Below, in pieces: positions 17,555-26,740 of a stretch of 64,000 nucleotides of DNA. Made by a program: the position numbers and the translations under genes. Within the stretch, counting starts at the first letter, position 1, and each line of letters starts with the position of its first letter. Below the pieces are notes generated by a model. That model ran no database searches and had not been told where the DNA came from. It worked only from the letters and a program-made list of their open reading frames with translations. This DNA is from Hoeflea sp038900095 (GTDB lineage Bacteria > Pseudomonadota > Alphaproteobacteria > Rhizobiales > Rhizobiaceae), in assembly GCF_038900095.1 (NCBI RefSeq), contig NZ_JBBMQQ010000003.1:372001-436000 (forward strand). Direction: 5' to 3'.

Positions 17555-18301
17555 TCAGATGCAGCGACCGCCATCGACTTCCATGGTGACTCCGGTGACC
17601 ATTGCCGCCTCGTCGGAGCAGAGGAAACAGGCGGCGTTGCCCATGTCCTCGGGGGTGGAAAACCGGCCCAGCGGAATGGTCGAGAGGAACTTGGCGCGAA
17701 TTTCCGGCGTGTCCTCGCCCATGAAGGACTTGAGCAGCGGGGTTTCGCCCGCCACCGGGTTGATGGCGTTGACGCGCACGCCCGACGGCGCCAGTTCCAC
17801 GGCCATCGATTTGGTCGCCGTGATCATCCAGCCCTTGGAGGAATTGTACCAGCTCAGCCGCGGCCGCGGGCTGACGCCGGCGGTGGAGGCCACATTGAGA
17901 ATGGCACCGGCACCCTTTTGTTTCATGACCGGAACAAAGTGACGTGCCGTGAGGTAGACGGACTTGGTGTTGACCGCGAGAACCCTGTCGAAGTCCTCTT
18001 CGCTGACCTCTTCCATCGCTGCCGGCAGATGGGTGATGCCGGCATTGTTGACGAGAATGTCGAGACCGCCGAAACGCTCGAGCACGGTCTTTGCCATCGC
18101 GGCAACGCTGTCATTGCGGGACACGTCCACCGTCACGGCAAAGGCCTTGTCGCCAAGCTCCGAGGCGAAGTCGCCCGCCGCAGCGGCATTGATGTCGGCG
18201 ATGGCGACGCGGGCGCCCTCGGCCAGGAATTTGCGGACAATGCCGGCGCCAAATCCGGATGCGCCGCCGGTTACCAGCGCGGTCTTGCCTTCAAGTCTCA
18301 T
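17555..18301 (-). CDS. Short-chain dehydrogenase/reductase (SDR, FabG-like)
   Basis: NAD(P)-dependent oxidoreductase of 248 residues. The second of two adjacent ATGs (18301) is better spaced from AGGAG than the first (18304). The classical SDR features are TGGASGFGAG near residue 12, VNNAGI near 86, the catalytic Ser and YNSSKGW (Tyr-x-x-x-Lys) near 151-155, and a C-terminal GVTMEVDGGRCI. It is the last gene of a seven-gene operon (transporter, M20 hydrolase, aldehyde dehydrogenase), which suggests it oxidises an alcohol or hydroxy compound for the adjacent aldehyde dehydrogenase; that role is inference. Confidence 0.9.
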   Translation of the reverse strand: MRLEGKTALVTGGASGFGAGIVRKFLAEGARVAIADINAAAAGDFASELGDKAFAVTVDVSRNDSVAAMAKTVLERFGGLDILVNNAGITHLPAAMEEVSEEDFDRVLAVNTKSVYLTARHFVPVMKQKGAGAILNVASTAGVSPRPRLSWYNSSKGWMITATKSMAVELAPSGVRVNAINPVAGETPLLKSFMGEDTPEIRAKFLSTIPLGRFSTPEDMGNAACFLCSDEAAMVTGVTMEVDGGRCI

Positions 18302-18323
18302 CATTCTCTCCTGATTCAGAAAT

Positions 18324-19790
18324 TCAACGGCCGTGCCAGACGGCGACGGTTTTCAGCGCCGAGAAGCCGTAAAGCGCCTCAAAGCCCTTTTCGCGGCCAT
18401 GGCCGGATTTGCCAACGCCGCCAAAGGGCAGTTCGACGCCGCCACCGGCGCCGTAATTGTTGACAAAGACCTGCCCGGAGCGGATTTCGCGCGCCATCCG
18501 CATCTGCCGGCCACCGTCGGCGGTCCAGACCCCGGCCACAAGGCCGTAATCGGTGCCGTTGGCAATGGCGATGGCCTCTTCCTCGTCACGGAACGGGATG
18601 ATCACCTGCACCGGGCCGAAAATCTCGTCGCGGGCCAGCGCGTGGCCGGGATCGACATCGCCGTAAAGCGTCGGGCGCACATAATGGCCACCCATAGGGG
18701 CTGATTTCGGCATCTGCCCCTCGGCCACCGGGGCGAGCCCGTCCTCGTCGGCCTCGGCCAGGAAACCCTGGACGATGTTCTTCTGCCGCGCGGAAATCAG
18801 CGGGCCGACCGACTGATCTTCGATGGCGGCACCGACAGTCAGCGCCTTGTAGCGTTCGCTCATCAGCCGGACGACTTCCTTGTGCAGCGATGCCTCGACG
18901 AGAATGCGCGAGGAGGCGGAACAGGTCTGGCCGGCGTTCTGGATGCCGGCATTGACCAGAAACGGCAGGGCGCGGTCGAGATCAGCATCGGCAAAGACGA
19001 TCTGCGGCGACTTGCCACCGAGTTCCAGCGTCACCGGGACCACATTCTGTGCCGCCGCCTGCTGGATCTTGCGGCCGGTTTCGAGCGAACCGGTAAAGGA
19101 GAGATGATTGACACCCGGATGCGAACAGAGTGCGGCGCCGGCTTCCTCGCCGAGGCCCGGCACCACATTGAGCGCGCCGTCCGGCAGGCCGCATTCCATG
19201 GCGATGCGGGCAAAAGCCAGCGCTGTCAGCGAGGCCTCCTCGGCGGGTTTGAGAACCGCGGCATTGCCCATGGTCAGTGCGGCACCAACCGAGCGGCCGA
19301 GGATCTGCATCGGATAGTTCCACGGGATGATGTGACCGGTCACGCCATGCGGCTCGCGCAGGGTGTAGACCGTGTAATCATTGAGATAGGGAATGGTCTC
19401 GCCATGGATCTTGTCGGCGGCGCCGCCGTAGAATTCCAGATAGCGCGCCAGCGCACGGGCATCGGCACGGGCCTGGGTCAATGGCTTGCCGACATCATGG
19501 GCTTCGAGTTTGGCCAGCCACTCGACGTTTTCCTCCACCGCCCGGCCGATCTTGGCGAGCAGGCGGCCGCGTTCGGCTGCGGGCATCCGGCCCCACTCGC
19601 CCGAGAGTGCTGATTGCGCCGCATCGACCGCGGCTTCGATCTCGGCTTTTCCACCCCGCGCGATACGGCCGATTTCGTTGCCGGTCGAGGGGTCTTCCAC
19701 CGGCAACGTCTTGCCACCGCTGGCGCCAATCCATCGGCCGCCAATCAGGCACTGGCTGGTATCAAATCCGGCGTCGAGAAGCTCGCTCAC
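18324..19790 (-). CDS. NAD(P)-dependent aldehyde dehydrogenase
   Basis: Aldehyde dehydrogenase superfamily enzyme of 488 residues. The start is taken as GTG 19790, which has AGGA 6 nt upstream; an earlier GTG (19808) has no ribosome site. Hallmarks are PWNYPMQILGRSVGAALTMG (NAD-binding region), the general base in LELGGKSPQ, the catalytic Cys in NAGQTCSASSRILV, and EIFGPVQVIIPF near residue 385. It resembles betaine-aldehyde and gamma-aminobutyraldehyde-type dehydrogenases, but substrate cannot be fixed. It follows the ABC ATPase with about 20 bp between them. Confidence 0.92.
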   Translation of the reverse strand: MSELLDAGFDTSQCLIGGRWIGASGGKTLPVEDPSTGNEIGRIARGGKAEIEAAVDAAQSALSGEWGRMPAAERGRLLAKIGRAVEENVEWLAKLEAHDVGKPLTQARADARALARYLEFYGGAADKIHGETIPYLNDYTVYTLREPHGVTGHIIPWNYPMQILGRSVGAALTMGNAAVLKPAEEASLTALAFARIAMECGLPDGALNVVPGLGEEAGAALCSHPGVNHLSFTGSLETGRKIQQAAAQNVVPVTLELGGKSPQIVFADADLDRALPFLVNAGIQNAGQTCSASSRILVEASLHKEVVRLMSERYKALTVGAAIEDQSVGPLISARQKNIVQGFLAEADEDGLAPVAEGQMPKSAPMGGHYVRPTLYGDVDPGHALARDEIFGPVQVIIPFRDEEEAIAIANGTDYGLVAGVWTADGGRQMRMAREIRSGQVFVNNYGAGGGVELPFGGVGKSGHGREKGFEALYGFSALKTVAVWHGR

Positions 19791-19810
19791 GGGTTGTCCT
19801 TTCTTCACTG

Positions 19811-21421
19811 TCAGTTTGCCGGCGCGGCAAGGGCCGCTTCCAGCGATGGCGTCGCCGCCACCAGTTTTTGGGTATAGGGATGTTGCGGATTGCGAAACAC
19901 GCTATCTGTCTCGCCCTGCTCGACGATCTGGCCGTCCTTCATCACCAGCACCCGGTCGGTAATGGCGCGAACCACCGACAGGTCATGCGAGATGAACAGA
20001 TAGGACAGATCCAGCCGGTCCGACAGGCCTGCAAGCAGGTCAAGTATCTGGGCGCGGATCGAGACATCGAGTGCAGAGACCGCCTCGTCGAGCACGATCA
20101 GCGCCGGCTCGATGATCAGCGCCCGGGCGATGGCGATGCGCTGGCGCTGGCCACCGGAAAATTCGTGGATATATTTGTCGGCATCGCTGGATGTGAGGCC
20201 GACTTCCGTCAGCGCGCGGTCAATCCGGCGGTCCAGTTCGGCGCCGCGCGGCGGATTCTTGACGAGATGGAACGGTTCCGTAACGAGCCTTCGAACCCGG
20301 TGGCGTGGATTGAAGGAACCATAGGGATCCTGGAACACCACCTGCATCCGGGCCCTGAGTTCCGGATGGGGCCCCTCGCCGGCGCTGGTAAAGACATGGC
20401 CGTTGAGCCGGATGTCGCCGCCCTGCAATCCGTCGAGCGCCAGGATCGAGCGGGCGAGGGTGGATTTTCCGCAACCGGATTCACCGACAAGCCCGACATT
20501 CTCGCCATGGGAAATCTCGAAGCTGACGTGATCGACCGCCCGGAACGGCGGAGGTTTGACGAACAGGTTGCGGCGCGGCTGCTGATAGTCACGCACGACA
20601 TTCTCGACCGCCAGCACCGGCGTCTTGCCGGGTTCGGGCTTGCGGCCGCGCTCGGGCACATGGGCGGAAGCGGTAAACAGCGCCCTTGTATAGGGGTGGC
20701 GCATGGCCTGAAAGATCTCGCGGGTCGGCCCAGCCTCAACAACTTCGCCATCCTTCATGATGGCGATCTTGTCGGCTAGCCCGGCAACCACCGCCAGGTC
20801 ATGGGTGATCAGCATCAGCCCCATGTCCTCTTCCCGCACCAGCTGCTTGAGCAGGTCAAGGATCTGGGCCTGGGTTGTCACATCCAGCGCCGTGGTCGGC
20901 TCGTCGGCGATCAGCACTTTGGGCCTGAGCGCGATAGCCTGGGCGATCACCACCCGCTGGCGCTGGCCGCCGGAGAGATCATGCGGGAAACGGTCGAGCG
21001 GGAAGCGGTCTTCGGAAAGCCCGACCCTGTTGAGCATTTCACGGGCGATCGCGAAGGCTTCGCGGCGGCTGGCGCCGGTGTGGATGCGCACGGTTTCCGC
21101 CACCTGGTCACCGATGGTGCGGACCGGGTTGAGCGCGGTCATCGGCTCCTGGAAGATCATGCCGACATCGCGGCCGCGCATCTGGCAAAGCGCCGGCTCG
21201 TCCATGGTGGAGAGATCGGCTCCCGCTACCCTGATCGATCCGCTCCAGCTGCTGCCATGCGGCAACAGCTGCATCACCGACAGCGCGGTCATGGACTTGC
21301 CGGAGCCGGATTCGCCAACGACCCCGAGGATGCGGCCGGGCTCGAGTGTCAGGTCGATGTCGTGCAGCACGGTCTTGCCGTGGATATCGACCTTGAGATC
21401 GGAAATGGAAAGCACCGGCAT
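19811..21421 (-). CDS. Dipeptide/oligopeptide-type ABC transporter, fused double ATPase (DppD-DppF type)
   Basis: Single polypeptide of 536 residues carrying two ATPase domains. The N-terminal half has GVVGESGSGKSMTAL (Walker A), DLSGGQRQRVVIAQAI (signature) and VLIADEPTTALDVT (Walker B); the C-terminal half has GLVGESGCGKSTLAR, FSGGQRQRIAIARAL and LIVLDEAVSALDVS. Fusion of the two subunits is common in rhizobial nickel/peptide/opine systems. The ATG shares one base with the stop of the DppC-like gene (TGATG), so translation is coupled. Confidence 0.95.
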   Translation of the reverse strand: MPVLSISDLKVDIHGKTVLHDIDLTLEPGRILGVVGESGSGKSMTALSVMQLLPHGSSWSGSIRVAGADLSTMDEPALCQMRGRDVGMIFQEPMTALNPVRTIGDQVAETVRIHTGASRREAFAIAREMLNRVGLSEDRFPLDRFPHDLSGGQRQRVVIAQAIALRPKVLIADEPTTALDVTTQAQILDLLKQLVREEDMGLMLITHDLAVVAGLADKIAIMKDGEVVEAGPTREIFQAMRHPYTRALFTASAHVPERGRKPEPGKTPVLAVENVVRDYQQPRRNLFVKPPPFRAVDHVSFEISHGENVGLVGESGCGKSTLARSILALDGLQGGDIRLNGHVFTSAGEGPHPELRARMQVVFQDPYGSFNPRHRVRRLVTEPFHLVKNPPRGAELDRRIDRALTEVGLTSSDADKYIHEFSGGQRQRIAIARALIIEPALIVLDEAVSALDVSIRAQILDLLAGLSDRLDLSYLFISHDLSVVRAITDRVLVMKDGQIVEQGETDSVFRNPQHPYTQKLVAATPSLEAALAAPAN

Positions 21422-22278
21422 CAGCGCCCCCGTCTCAGCTTGGGGTCAAACAGATCGCGCAGGCCGTCGCCCATCAGGTTGAGACCAAGCACGGTGATGA
21501 TGATTGCAAAGCCGGGAAACAAGGCCATGTGCGGCGCCAGCGAGATCAGCGTCTGGGCATCGGCCAGCATGCGGCCCCAGCTCGGCAGTGGCGGCTGCGC
21601 GCCAAGGCCGACATAGGCAAGGGCTGCTTCGGCGAGGATGGCGAGCGAGAACTGGATGGTGCCCTGGACGATCAGCAGATTGGCGATGTTGGGCAGGATG
21701 TGCTCGGCCGAGATGCGCGCCTTGTTCTTGCCTGCGACCCGGGCGGCAAGGACGAAGTCACGGGTCCACAGCGACAGCGCACCGCCGCGGGCCAGCCGCG
21801 CAAACACCGGCACGTTGAAAATGCCGATGGCGATGATGGCATTGATAGCGCCCGGACCAAAGACGGCGGTGATCATGATGGCCAGCAGCAGCGACGGAAA
21901 GGCAAACACCAGGTCATTGCCGCGCATGATGATTTCATCGACCAGGCTGCCCCTGCGCGCCGCTGTGTAGAGGCCCAGCGGCACACCGAGAACCATGCCG
22001 ATGCCAACCGCGACAAAGGCCACGGCAATCGACACCCTTGCGCCGACCATGATCATCGAGAACATGTCGCGGCCGAAATGATCGGTGCCGAACCAGTGTT
22101 CGAAGGACGGGCCCTTGAGCTTTCCGGCGATGTCGAGCTTGGTCGGATCGAATGGCGTCCAGATGAACGAGAGCAGTGCGAGCGCGATGAACAGCGCAGA
22201 GAGCACGAAGCCCAGGACAAAGGCCGGATGACCCAGCGCCATGCGCAGCAAGGAACGATCTGAAGGACTTGTGCTCAT
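21421..22278 (-). CDS. Oligopeptide-type ABC transporter permease (DppC type)
   Basis: Inner-membrane permease of 285 residues with an N-terminal OppC_N segment and about six helices. The EAA-type coupling loop reads AARVAGKNKARISAEHILPN (near residue 185). GTDHFGRDMFSMIMVGARVSI near residue 64 is characteristic of DppC/GsiD proteins. It overlaps the upstream DppB-like gene by 4 bp (ATGA) and the downstream ATPase by 1 bp. Confidence 0.93.
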   Translation of the reverse strand: MSTSPSDRSLLRMALGHPAFVLGFVLSALFIALALLSFIWTPFDPTKLDIAGKLKGPSFEHWFGTDHFGRDMFSMIMVGARVSIAVAFVAVGIGMVLGVPLGLYTAARRGSLVDEIIMRGNDLVFAFPSLLLAIMITAVFGPGAINAIIAIGIFNVPVFARLARGGALSLWTRDFVLAARVAGKNKARISAEHILPNIANLLIVQGTIQFSLAILAEAALAYVGLGAQPPLPSWGRMLADAQTLISLAPHMALFPGFAIIITVLGLNLMGDGLRDLFDPKLRRGR

Positions 22279-23225
22279 GACCGGCGCCTGCGCAATCTCG
22301 GGTCTGCTAGCGCATAGGCGAGATCGACCAGAAAAGTGACGACGATGACGGCGAAGACCAGGAGAATCACCACCGAGCGGACGACAATCAGGTCACGCTG
22401 GGTGATCGCCTGGAACGCCAGCCGGCCGAGCCCGGGAAGATAGAAGACGTTTTCAATGATGATGCCGCCAGCCAGCAGGAAGGAAAACTGCAGGCCGATA
22501 ATGGTCAGCACCGGGATCAGCGCATTGCGCAGTGCATGGCGTCTGAGCGCCTGGCCACGGCTGAGACCCTTGGCCCGGGCGGTGCGCATGAAATCCTCGT
22601 CGAGCGTGTCGATCAGCGAGGAACGCATGACCCGTGCGAGGATCGACGCCTGCGGCAATGCCAGGGCAATCGCCGGCAGTGTCAGCGCCTTCATCGCAAC
22701 CCAGAAGCCGGCGTCCCATCCGGGGAAACCGCCGGCGGAAAACCAGCGCAGATTGACGGCGAAGACCAGCACCAGGATCATCGCAAACCAGAAATTCGGG
22801 ATCGCCACACCAAGCTGGGTGGCGCCCATGACCGACAGGTCGGCGGCGGAATTGCGCCGGGCGGCGGCCAGGATTCCTGCCGGGAAAGCAATCAATGTCG
22901 AAATCGCCAGCGCGTAGAGCGTCAACGGCAGCGAGATCACCACCCGCTCGGCGATCAGTTCGGAAACCGGGACGCGGTAGGTATAGGAAATGCCGAAATC
23001 GCCCTGCAGCAGGCCCGCGACCCATCCGAGATAGCGCAGCGGCAGCGGCTCATCGAGGCCAAGCTGGGTGCGCAATGCCGCGACAGCCTGGGGATCGGCA
23101 TTGAGCCCCATCATGAACGACGCCGGATCGCCCGGAACCACTTCCATGACCAGGAAGATGACCAGACTGGCAGCAATCAGGCTGAGCGACAGGGACAGGA
23201 GGCGCCGCAGGAAATAGGCGGTCAT
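22275..23225 (-). CDS. Oligopeptide-type ABC transporter permease (DppB type)
   Basis: Inner-membrane permease of 316 residues. It starts with the DppB-type N-terminal helix (MTAYFLRRLLSLSLSLIAAS) and the periplasmic VVPGDPASFMMG segment. The EAA loop is RTARAKGLSRGQALRRHALR near residue 215. It forms the channel with the overlapping DppC-like protein. A strong intercistronic stem-loop separates it from the upstream binding-protein gene. Confidence 0.93.
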   Translation of the reverse strand: MTAYFLRRLLSLSLSLIAASLVIFLVMEVVPGDPASFMMGLNADPQAVAALRTQLGLDEPLPLRYLGWVAGLLQGDFGISYTYRVPVSELIAERVVISLPLTLYALAISTLIAFPAGILAAARRNSAADLSVMGATQLGVAIPNFWFAMILVLVFAVNLRWFSAGGFPGWDAGFWVAMKALTLPAIALALPQASILARVMRSSLIDTLDEDFMRTARAKGLSRGQALRRHALRNALIPVLTIIGLQFSFLLAGGIIIENVFYLPGLGRLAFQAITQRDLIVVRSVVILLVFAVIVVTFLVDLAYALADPRLRRRRS

Positions 23226-23253
23226 CGGGCATTATCCAAGGGGCTTGGTAGCG

Positions 23254-23284
23254 TGATGGCCGGGCAAACCTGGCCCGGCCATCA
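23254..23284 (-). other. Intercistronic stem-loop between binding-protein and permease genes
   Basis: Arms 23254-23265 and 23273-23284 are exact complements (12 bp, GC-rich, core GGCCGGGC) with a 7-nt loop. No U-tract follows on the minus strand, so it is not a standard terminator. In ABC operons a hairpin at this place typically protects the upstream binding-protein mRNA and lowers downstream permease expression. Confidence 0.75.
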
Positions 23285-23299
23285 TCTTCAACTCAGGTT

Positions 23300-24790
23300 T
23301 CAGTCTTCCCAGTAAACACCGGTCATGTCGTTGGCCTGGGTCGGCGAGTTGGGCCAGATGCCCTTGAGCTTGGCATTGGTCACACCGGTACGGGGGAGCT
23401 GGAACAGATAGGCGTTGACGTAGTCGTCCGCGATCTTCTTCTGCGCAGCCTGCATCAGTTCGGTGCGCTTGGCCGGGTCGGTTGCCTTGTCGAGGTCAGC
23501 CATGATCGCCTTGAATTCCGGATCGCCGTACTGGAAGTAGTAGTCGTCGCGGGCGTAGATACCGATATCCATCGGTTCGGTGTGCGAGACGATGGTCAGG
23601 TCAAAATTCTTGGCCTTGAACACATCATCGAGCCATTGCGCCCATTCGACATTGGTGATGTCGACATTGATGCCGACCTCGCGCAATTGCGCCGCGATGA
23701 TTTCACCGCCACGGCGGGCATAGCTTGGCGGCGGCAGCTTGAGCGACAGGGTTAGATCGCTGACACCGGCTTCGGCCAGCAGTGCTTTGGACTGCTCGGG
23801 ATCATAGGCCGACTGGGCGGTCAGATCGACATAGGCCGGGTTGTGCGGCGCGAAGTGGGTGCCGATCGGCGTGCCGTAGCCGAACAGGGCGCCATCAATG
23901 ATTGCCTGACGGTCAATCGCGTGGGTGATCGCCTGACGTACCTTGATGTTGTCGAGCGGCGCCTTCTTGTTGTTCATGGCGAGAATGGTTTCGCCCTCGG
24001 ACGAACCGATGATCACCTCGAAACGCGGATCGGCCTCGAACTGAACCAGGTTCTCGGGCGCCGGGAAGGCCGGATAGGCATCAAGGTCGCCGGCCATCAT
24101 CGCAGCGAAAGCCGCGGTCGGATCGGAGATGAACTTGAATGTCACCTTGTCCAGCTTGACCGGGTTGCCCCAGTAGCCGTCATAGCGGCCAAGCTCGACG
24201 CGGTCGCCCTTGACCCATTCGGTGAAGCTGAACGGACCGGTACCGACCGGCTTGGCGGCGTTGCCGGCTGCCGTTTCAGGCGCGACGATGACCGCATCGC
24301 CCCAGGCCATGTTGAACAGGAACGAGCCGTTCGGCTTGGACAGCGTCACCTTGACGGTGGCCGGATCGATCACGTCGACCGAAGCGATGTCTGCGAACAG
24401 CGCCTTCTGGGCGTTGGTTGAATCGTCCGCGCGGGCGCGGTCGAGGGAGAACTTGACGTCTTCAGCGTCGAAATCCGAGCCGTCATGGAATTTCACACCG
24501 GTGCGCAGCTTGAAAGTGTAGGTCAGCCCGTCATCGGAGATGTCCCAGCTTTCCGCCAGCGCCGGCAGGATCGAACCATCCGAGCCAAAGCGGGTGAGGC
24601 CTTCGAACACGTTGGCGTAGACCACTTCGTCAATCGCCGCAGCGGCGGCGCCGGTCGGATCAAGGTTCGGCGGCTCGAGCTGCATGCCGATGCTGACATC
24701 CATCTTGGCGGCCATGGCCGGCGTGACGCCAAATGCCAGGCCCAATGCCAGCAATGAAACGGCTGTCGCCGCGATCGAGTTCTTTGTCAT
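23300..24790 (-). CDS. ABC transporter substrate-binding protein, family 5 (peptide/nickel/opine type)
   Basis: Periplasmic binding protein of 496 residues. ATG 24790 is chosen over GTG 24817 because it begins directly with a signal peptide (MTKNSIAATAVSLLALGLAF, cut after AMA). SBP_bac_5 features are LNLDPTGA-like start region, YTFKLRTGVKFHDGSDFDAEDV near residue 80, and GTGPFSFTEWVKGDRVEL near 165. The ligand is not identifiable; such proteins bind peptides, opines, amides or glycosides. It follows the M20 gene with 37 bp between them. Confidence 0.93.
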   Translation of the reverse strand: MTKNSIAATAVSLLALGLAFGVTPAMAAKMDVSIGMQLEPPNLDPTGAAAAAIDEVVYANVFEGLTRFGSDGSILPALAESWDISDDGLTYTFKLRTGVKFHDGSDFDAEDVKFSLDRARADDSTNAQKALFADIASVDVIDPATVKVTLSKPNGSFLFNMAWGDAVIVAPETAAGNAAKPVGTGPFSFTEWVKGDRVELGRYDGYWGNPVKLDKVTFKFISDPTAAFAAMMAGDLDAYPAFPAPENLVQFEADPRFEVIIGSSEGETILAMNNKKAPLDNIKVRQAITHAIDRQAIIDGALFGYGTPIGTHFAPHNPAYVDLTAQSAYDPEQSKALLAEAGVSDLTLSLKLPPPSYARRGGEIIAAQLREVGINVDITNVEWAQWLDDVFKAKNFDLTIVSHTEPMDIGIYARDDYYFQYGDPEFKAIMADLDKATDPAKRTELMQAAQKKIADDYVNAYLFQLPRTGVTNAKLKGIWPNSPTQANDMTGVYWED

Positions 24791-24827
24791 GTCTGTTCCC
24801 TTCGCTCCCGTTGGCACGGCTTACGTC

Positions 24828-26135
24828 TTACGCGCGTCCGTGCAGAAGATCATCCAATGCAAAAGCCATAACCTTTGCCGAATCAACCATGTCGTCGATC
24901 CCCACATATTCGTCCGGCTGGTGCGCCAGATCGAGAATGCCGGGTCCATAGGCGATACAGTCTTTCAAGCGGCCAATGCGGTCAATATGTTTCTGGTCGT
25001 AAGTGCCGGGCGAGACGACGTGAACCGGCTCGCAGGAAAGCGCCGAGCGAATGCCGCGCTCGACCGCCTTGACCACCGGCGAATCGATCGATGTCATGGT
25101 CGGGCTGACCTGCCAGAGCTCTTCGAAATCATAGCGGAAGCCGTCCCGCTCGGCCTTGACCCGTTCGAGCAGCGAGACGATCTCCTCGCGCACCTCCTCG
25201 GCCTTCTCCTCGATCAGGTAACGCCGGTCGATGACCATGCGGGCCTCGTCGGGCACACATGCCGACGGGAAGCCGGTGAAATCCGGATCCGGTTCGGCCT
25301 GTCCGCCATGCAGCGAATTGATGTTCATGGTGGATTGCCGGGCACCATCGGGCACCACCGGCATGGCGGTGTGCTTCTTCGCCAGAGCCGGAAACAGCGA
25401 TGTTTCCATCTCGGAAATGACCGCGCCCATGTGGCGGACGGCACAATCGCCCAGGAACGGCATCGAACCATGGGCAATGCGGCCATGGGTCTTGATCTGG
25501 GCCCACATGACGCCACGGTGGCCGAGACAGATACGGTCCTTGTTCAGCGGCTCGGGAATGATCACGTGCTGCACGCGCTCGGGCGAAAAATAACCTTGCT
25601 CGGCGAGCCAGGCCACACCGCCATAGCCACCGGTTTCCTCGTCCGCGGTGCCGGAAATCTCGATTGCGCCGGGATATTCCGGCCACAGGGCCACGAAGGC
25701 TTCGGCCGCGACGATGGAGGCGGCGAGCCCGCCTTTCATGTCGCAGGCGCCGCGGCCATAGATCTTGCCGTCGGATACGGTTCCGCCGAAGGGATCAAAG
25801 GTCCAGCCGGCGCCGGTCGACACAACGTCGATATGCGAGTTGAAGTGAACACACGGGCCGGAGCGGCCACCTTCGCGGCGGCAGATCACGTTCCAGCGCG
25901 GATGGCGTTCGCTGTCGCCTGGCGTGCCTTCAGCGCGCAGCAGTTTGACCTCGAAGCCGGATTTTTCGAGACGGCGGGCGAGATATTCGCAGATGTCGCG
26001 ATAGAAATCGCCGGGCGGGTTGAGCGTCGGGATGCGAATCAGATCCTGGGTCAGGGCCACCAGATCATCACGCCGCGAAGCAATCTCCCTGGTCAGTTCG
26101 TGCTGCCGCCCCTGAATTTCCGCGCTTTCCATCAT
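24828..26135 (-). CDS. M20-family metallohydrolase (ArgE/DapE-like deacylase)
   Basis: Zinc-dependent amidohydrolase of 435 residues. Start ATG 26135 has GAGGCGGG about 5-12 nt upstream; the longer frame upstream looks non-coding. Metal-binding motifs are HFNSHIDVVSTG (residue ~102), GRGACDMKGG (Asp ligand, ~135) and the catalytic GTADEETGG (~172). The family cleaves N-acyl amino acids, succinyl-diaminopimelate or dipeptides. As first gene of the uptake operon it probably hydrolyses the imported conjugate after entry; substrate is inferred only. Confidence 0.9.
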   Translation of the reverse strand: MMESAEIQGRQHELTREIASRRDDLVALTQDLIRIPTLNPPGDFYRDICEYLARRLEKSGFEVKLLRAEGTPGDSERHPRWNVICRREGGRSGPCVHFNSHIDVVSTGAGWTFDPFGGTVSDGKIYGRGACDMKGGLAASIVAAEAFVALWPEYPGAIEISGTADEETGGYGGVAWLAEQGYFSPERVQHVIIPEPLNKDRICLGHRGVMWAQIKTHGRIAHGSMPFLGDCAVRHMGAVISEMETSLFPALAKKHTAMPVVPDGARQSTMNINSLHGGQAEPDPDFTGFPSACVPDEARMVIDRRYLIEEKAEEVREEIVSLLERVKAERDGFRYDFEELWQVSPTMTSIDSPVVKAVERGIRSALSCEPVHVVSPGTYDQKHIDRIGRLKDCIAYGPGILDLAHQPDEYVGIDDMVDSAKVMAFALDDLLHGRA

Positions 26136-26252
26136 TGCCCGCCTCTGCCAGCGCAATGCGTTCATGCAAACGCATATTAGCGCTGTAACCCCTTGAAAGA
26201 ATACATGCCTCGCCACAATAGCGAGACAATCGGGTCTGGCAAGACGGCAGGA
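26136..26252 (-). promoter_or_regulatory. Probable promoter region of the M20/ABC/ALDH/SDR operon
   Basis: This is the 117-bp gap between the RlpA-like gene and the first operon gene. It carries the Shine-Dalgarno for ATG 26135 and must contain the operon promoter. No convincing operator dyad was found by eye. Confidence 0.35.
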
Positions 26253-26636
26253 TCAGGAAACCACGCGAAAGCAAACTTTAGCCACACCGGACTTGATCAT
26301 GCCGAGGTGACTGGCGGCCGCCTTGGAGACATCGATGATCCGGCCTTTGACGAATGGGCCCCGGTCATTGATGCGCACGATGACCGATTTGCCGTTGCGC
26401 CGATTGACGACCTCGACCTTCGTTCCAAAGCGCAGACGCGGGTGCGCGGCAGTCAGCTTGGAGGGATCCATGCGCTCGCCCGACGCGGTTTGCGAGGTCA
26501 GCGCGTACCAAGAGGCGCGTCCGCAGGACGGATCGGCGGCGGAAGCCTGGCTGATGCTGGAAAGGGTGGCCGCGACAGTCATGAGACCTGCGAGGAACAA
26601 TCCGGTGGCGCGTGCGTTGATGCGTGTTGAAGTCAA
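26253..26636 (-). CDS. RlpA-like double-psi beta-barrel exported protein
   Basis: Exported protein of 127 residues. TTG 26636 is chosen as start because AAGGGA lies about 8 nt upstream and the product then begins with an ideal signal peptide (TSTRINARATGLFLAGLMTV..., cut after ASA). The mature part is a single DPBB domain: CGRASWYALTSQTASGERMD, the LRFGTKVEVVNRRNGKSV strand and the diagnostic VRINDRGPFVKGRIIDVSKAAA. It has no SPOR domain and is much shorter than E. coli RlpA. A peptidoglycan-related role (lytic transglycosylase-like) is likely. A Cys pair (first mature Cys and penultimate KVCF) could form a disulfide. Confidence 0.85.
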   Translation of the reverse strand: MTSTRINARATGLFLAGLMTVAATLSSISQASAADPSCGRASWYALTSQTASGERMDPSKLTAAHPRLRFGTKVEVVNRRNGKSVIVRINDRGPFVKGRIIDVSKAAASHLGMIKSGVAKVCFRVVS

Positions 26637-26740
26637 TTTCAGATCCCTTTTGGTGATGCCCCGGGTGATGGACACTCAAGCAGGCCAAAAGAAGATCGCC
26701 AAATTCACTTATTGTTGCGTTTTGTTGCAGTGCACCGCCG

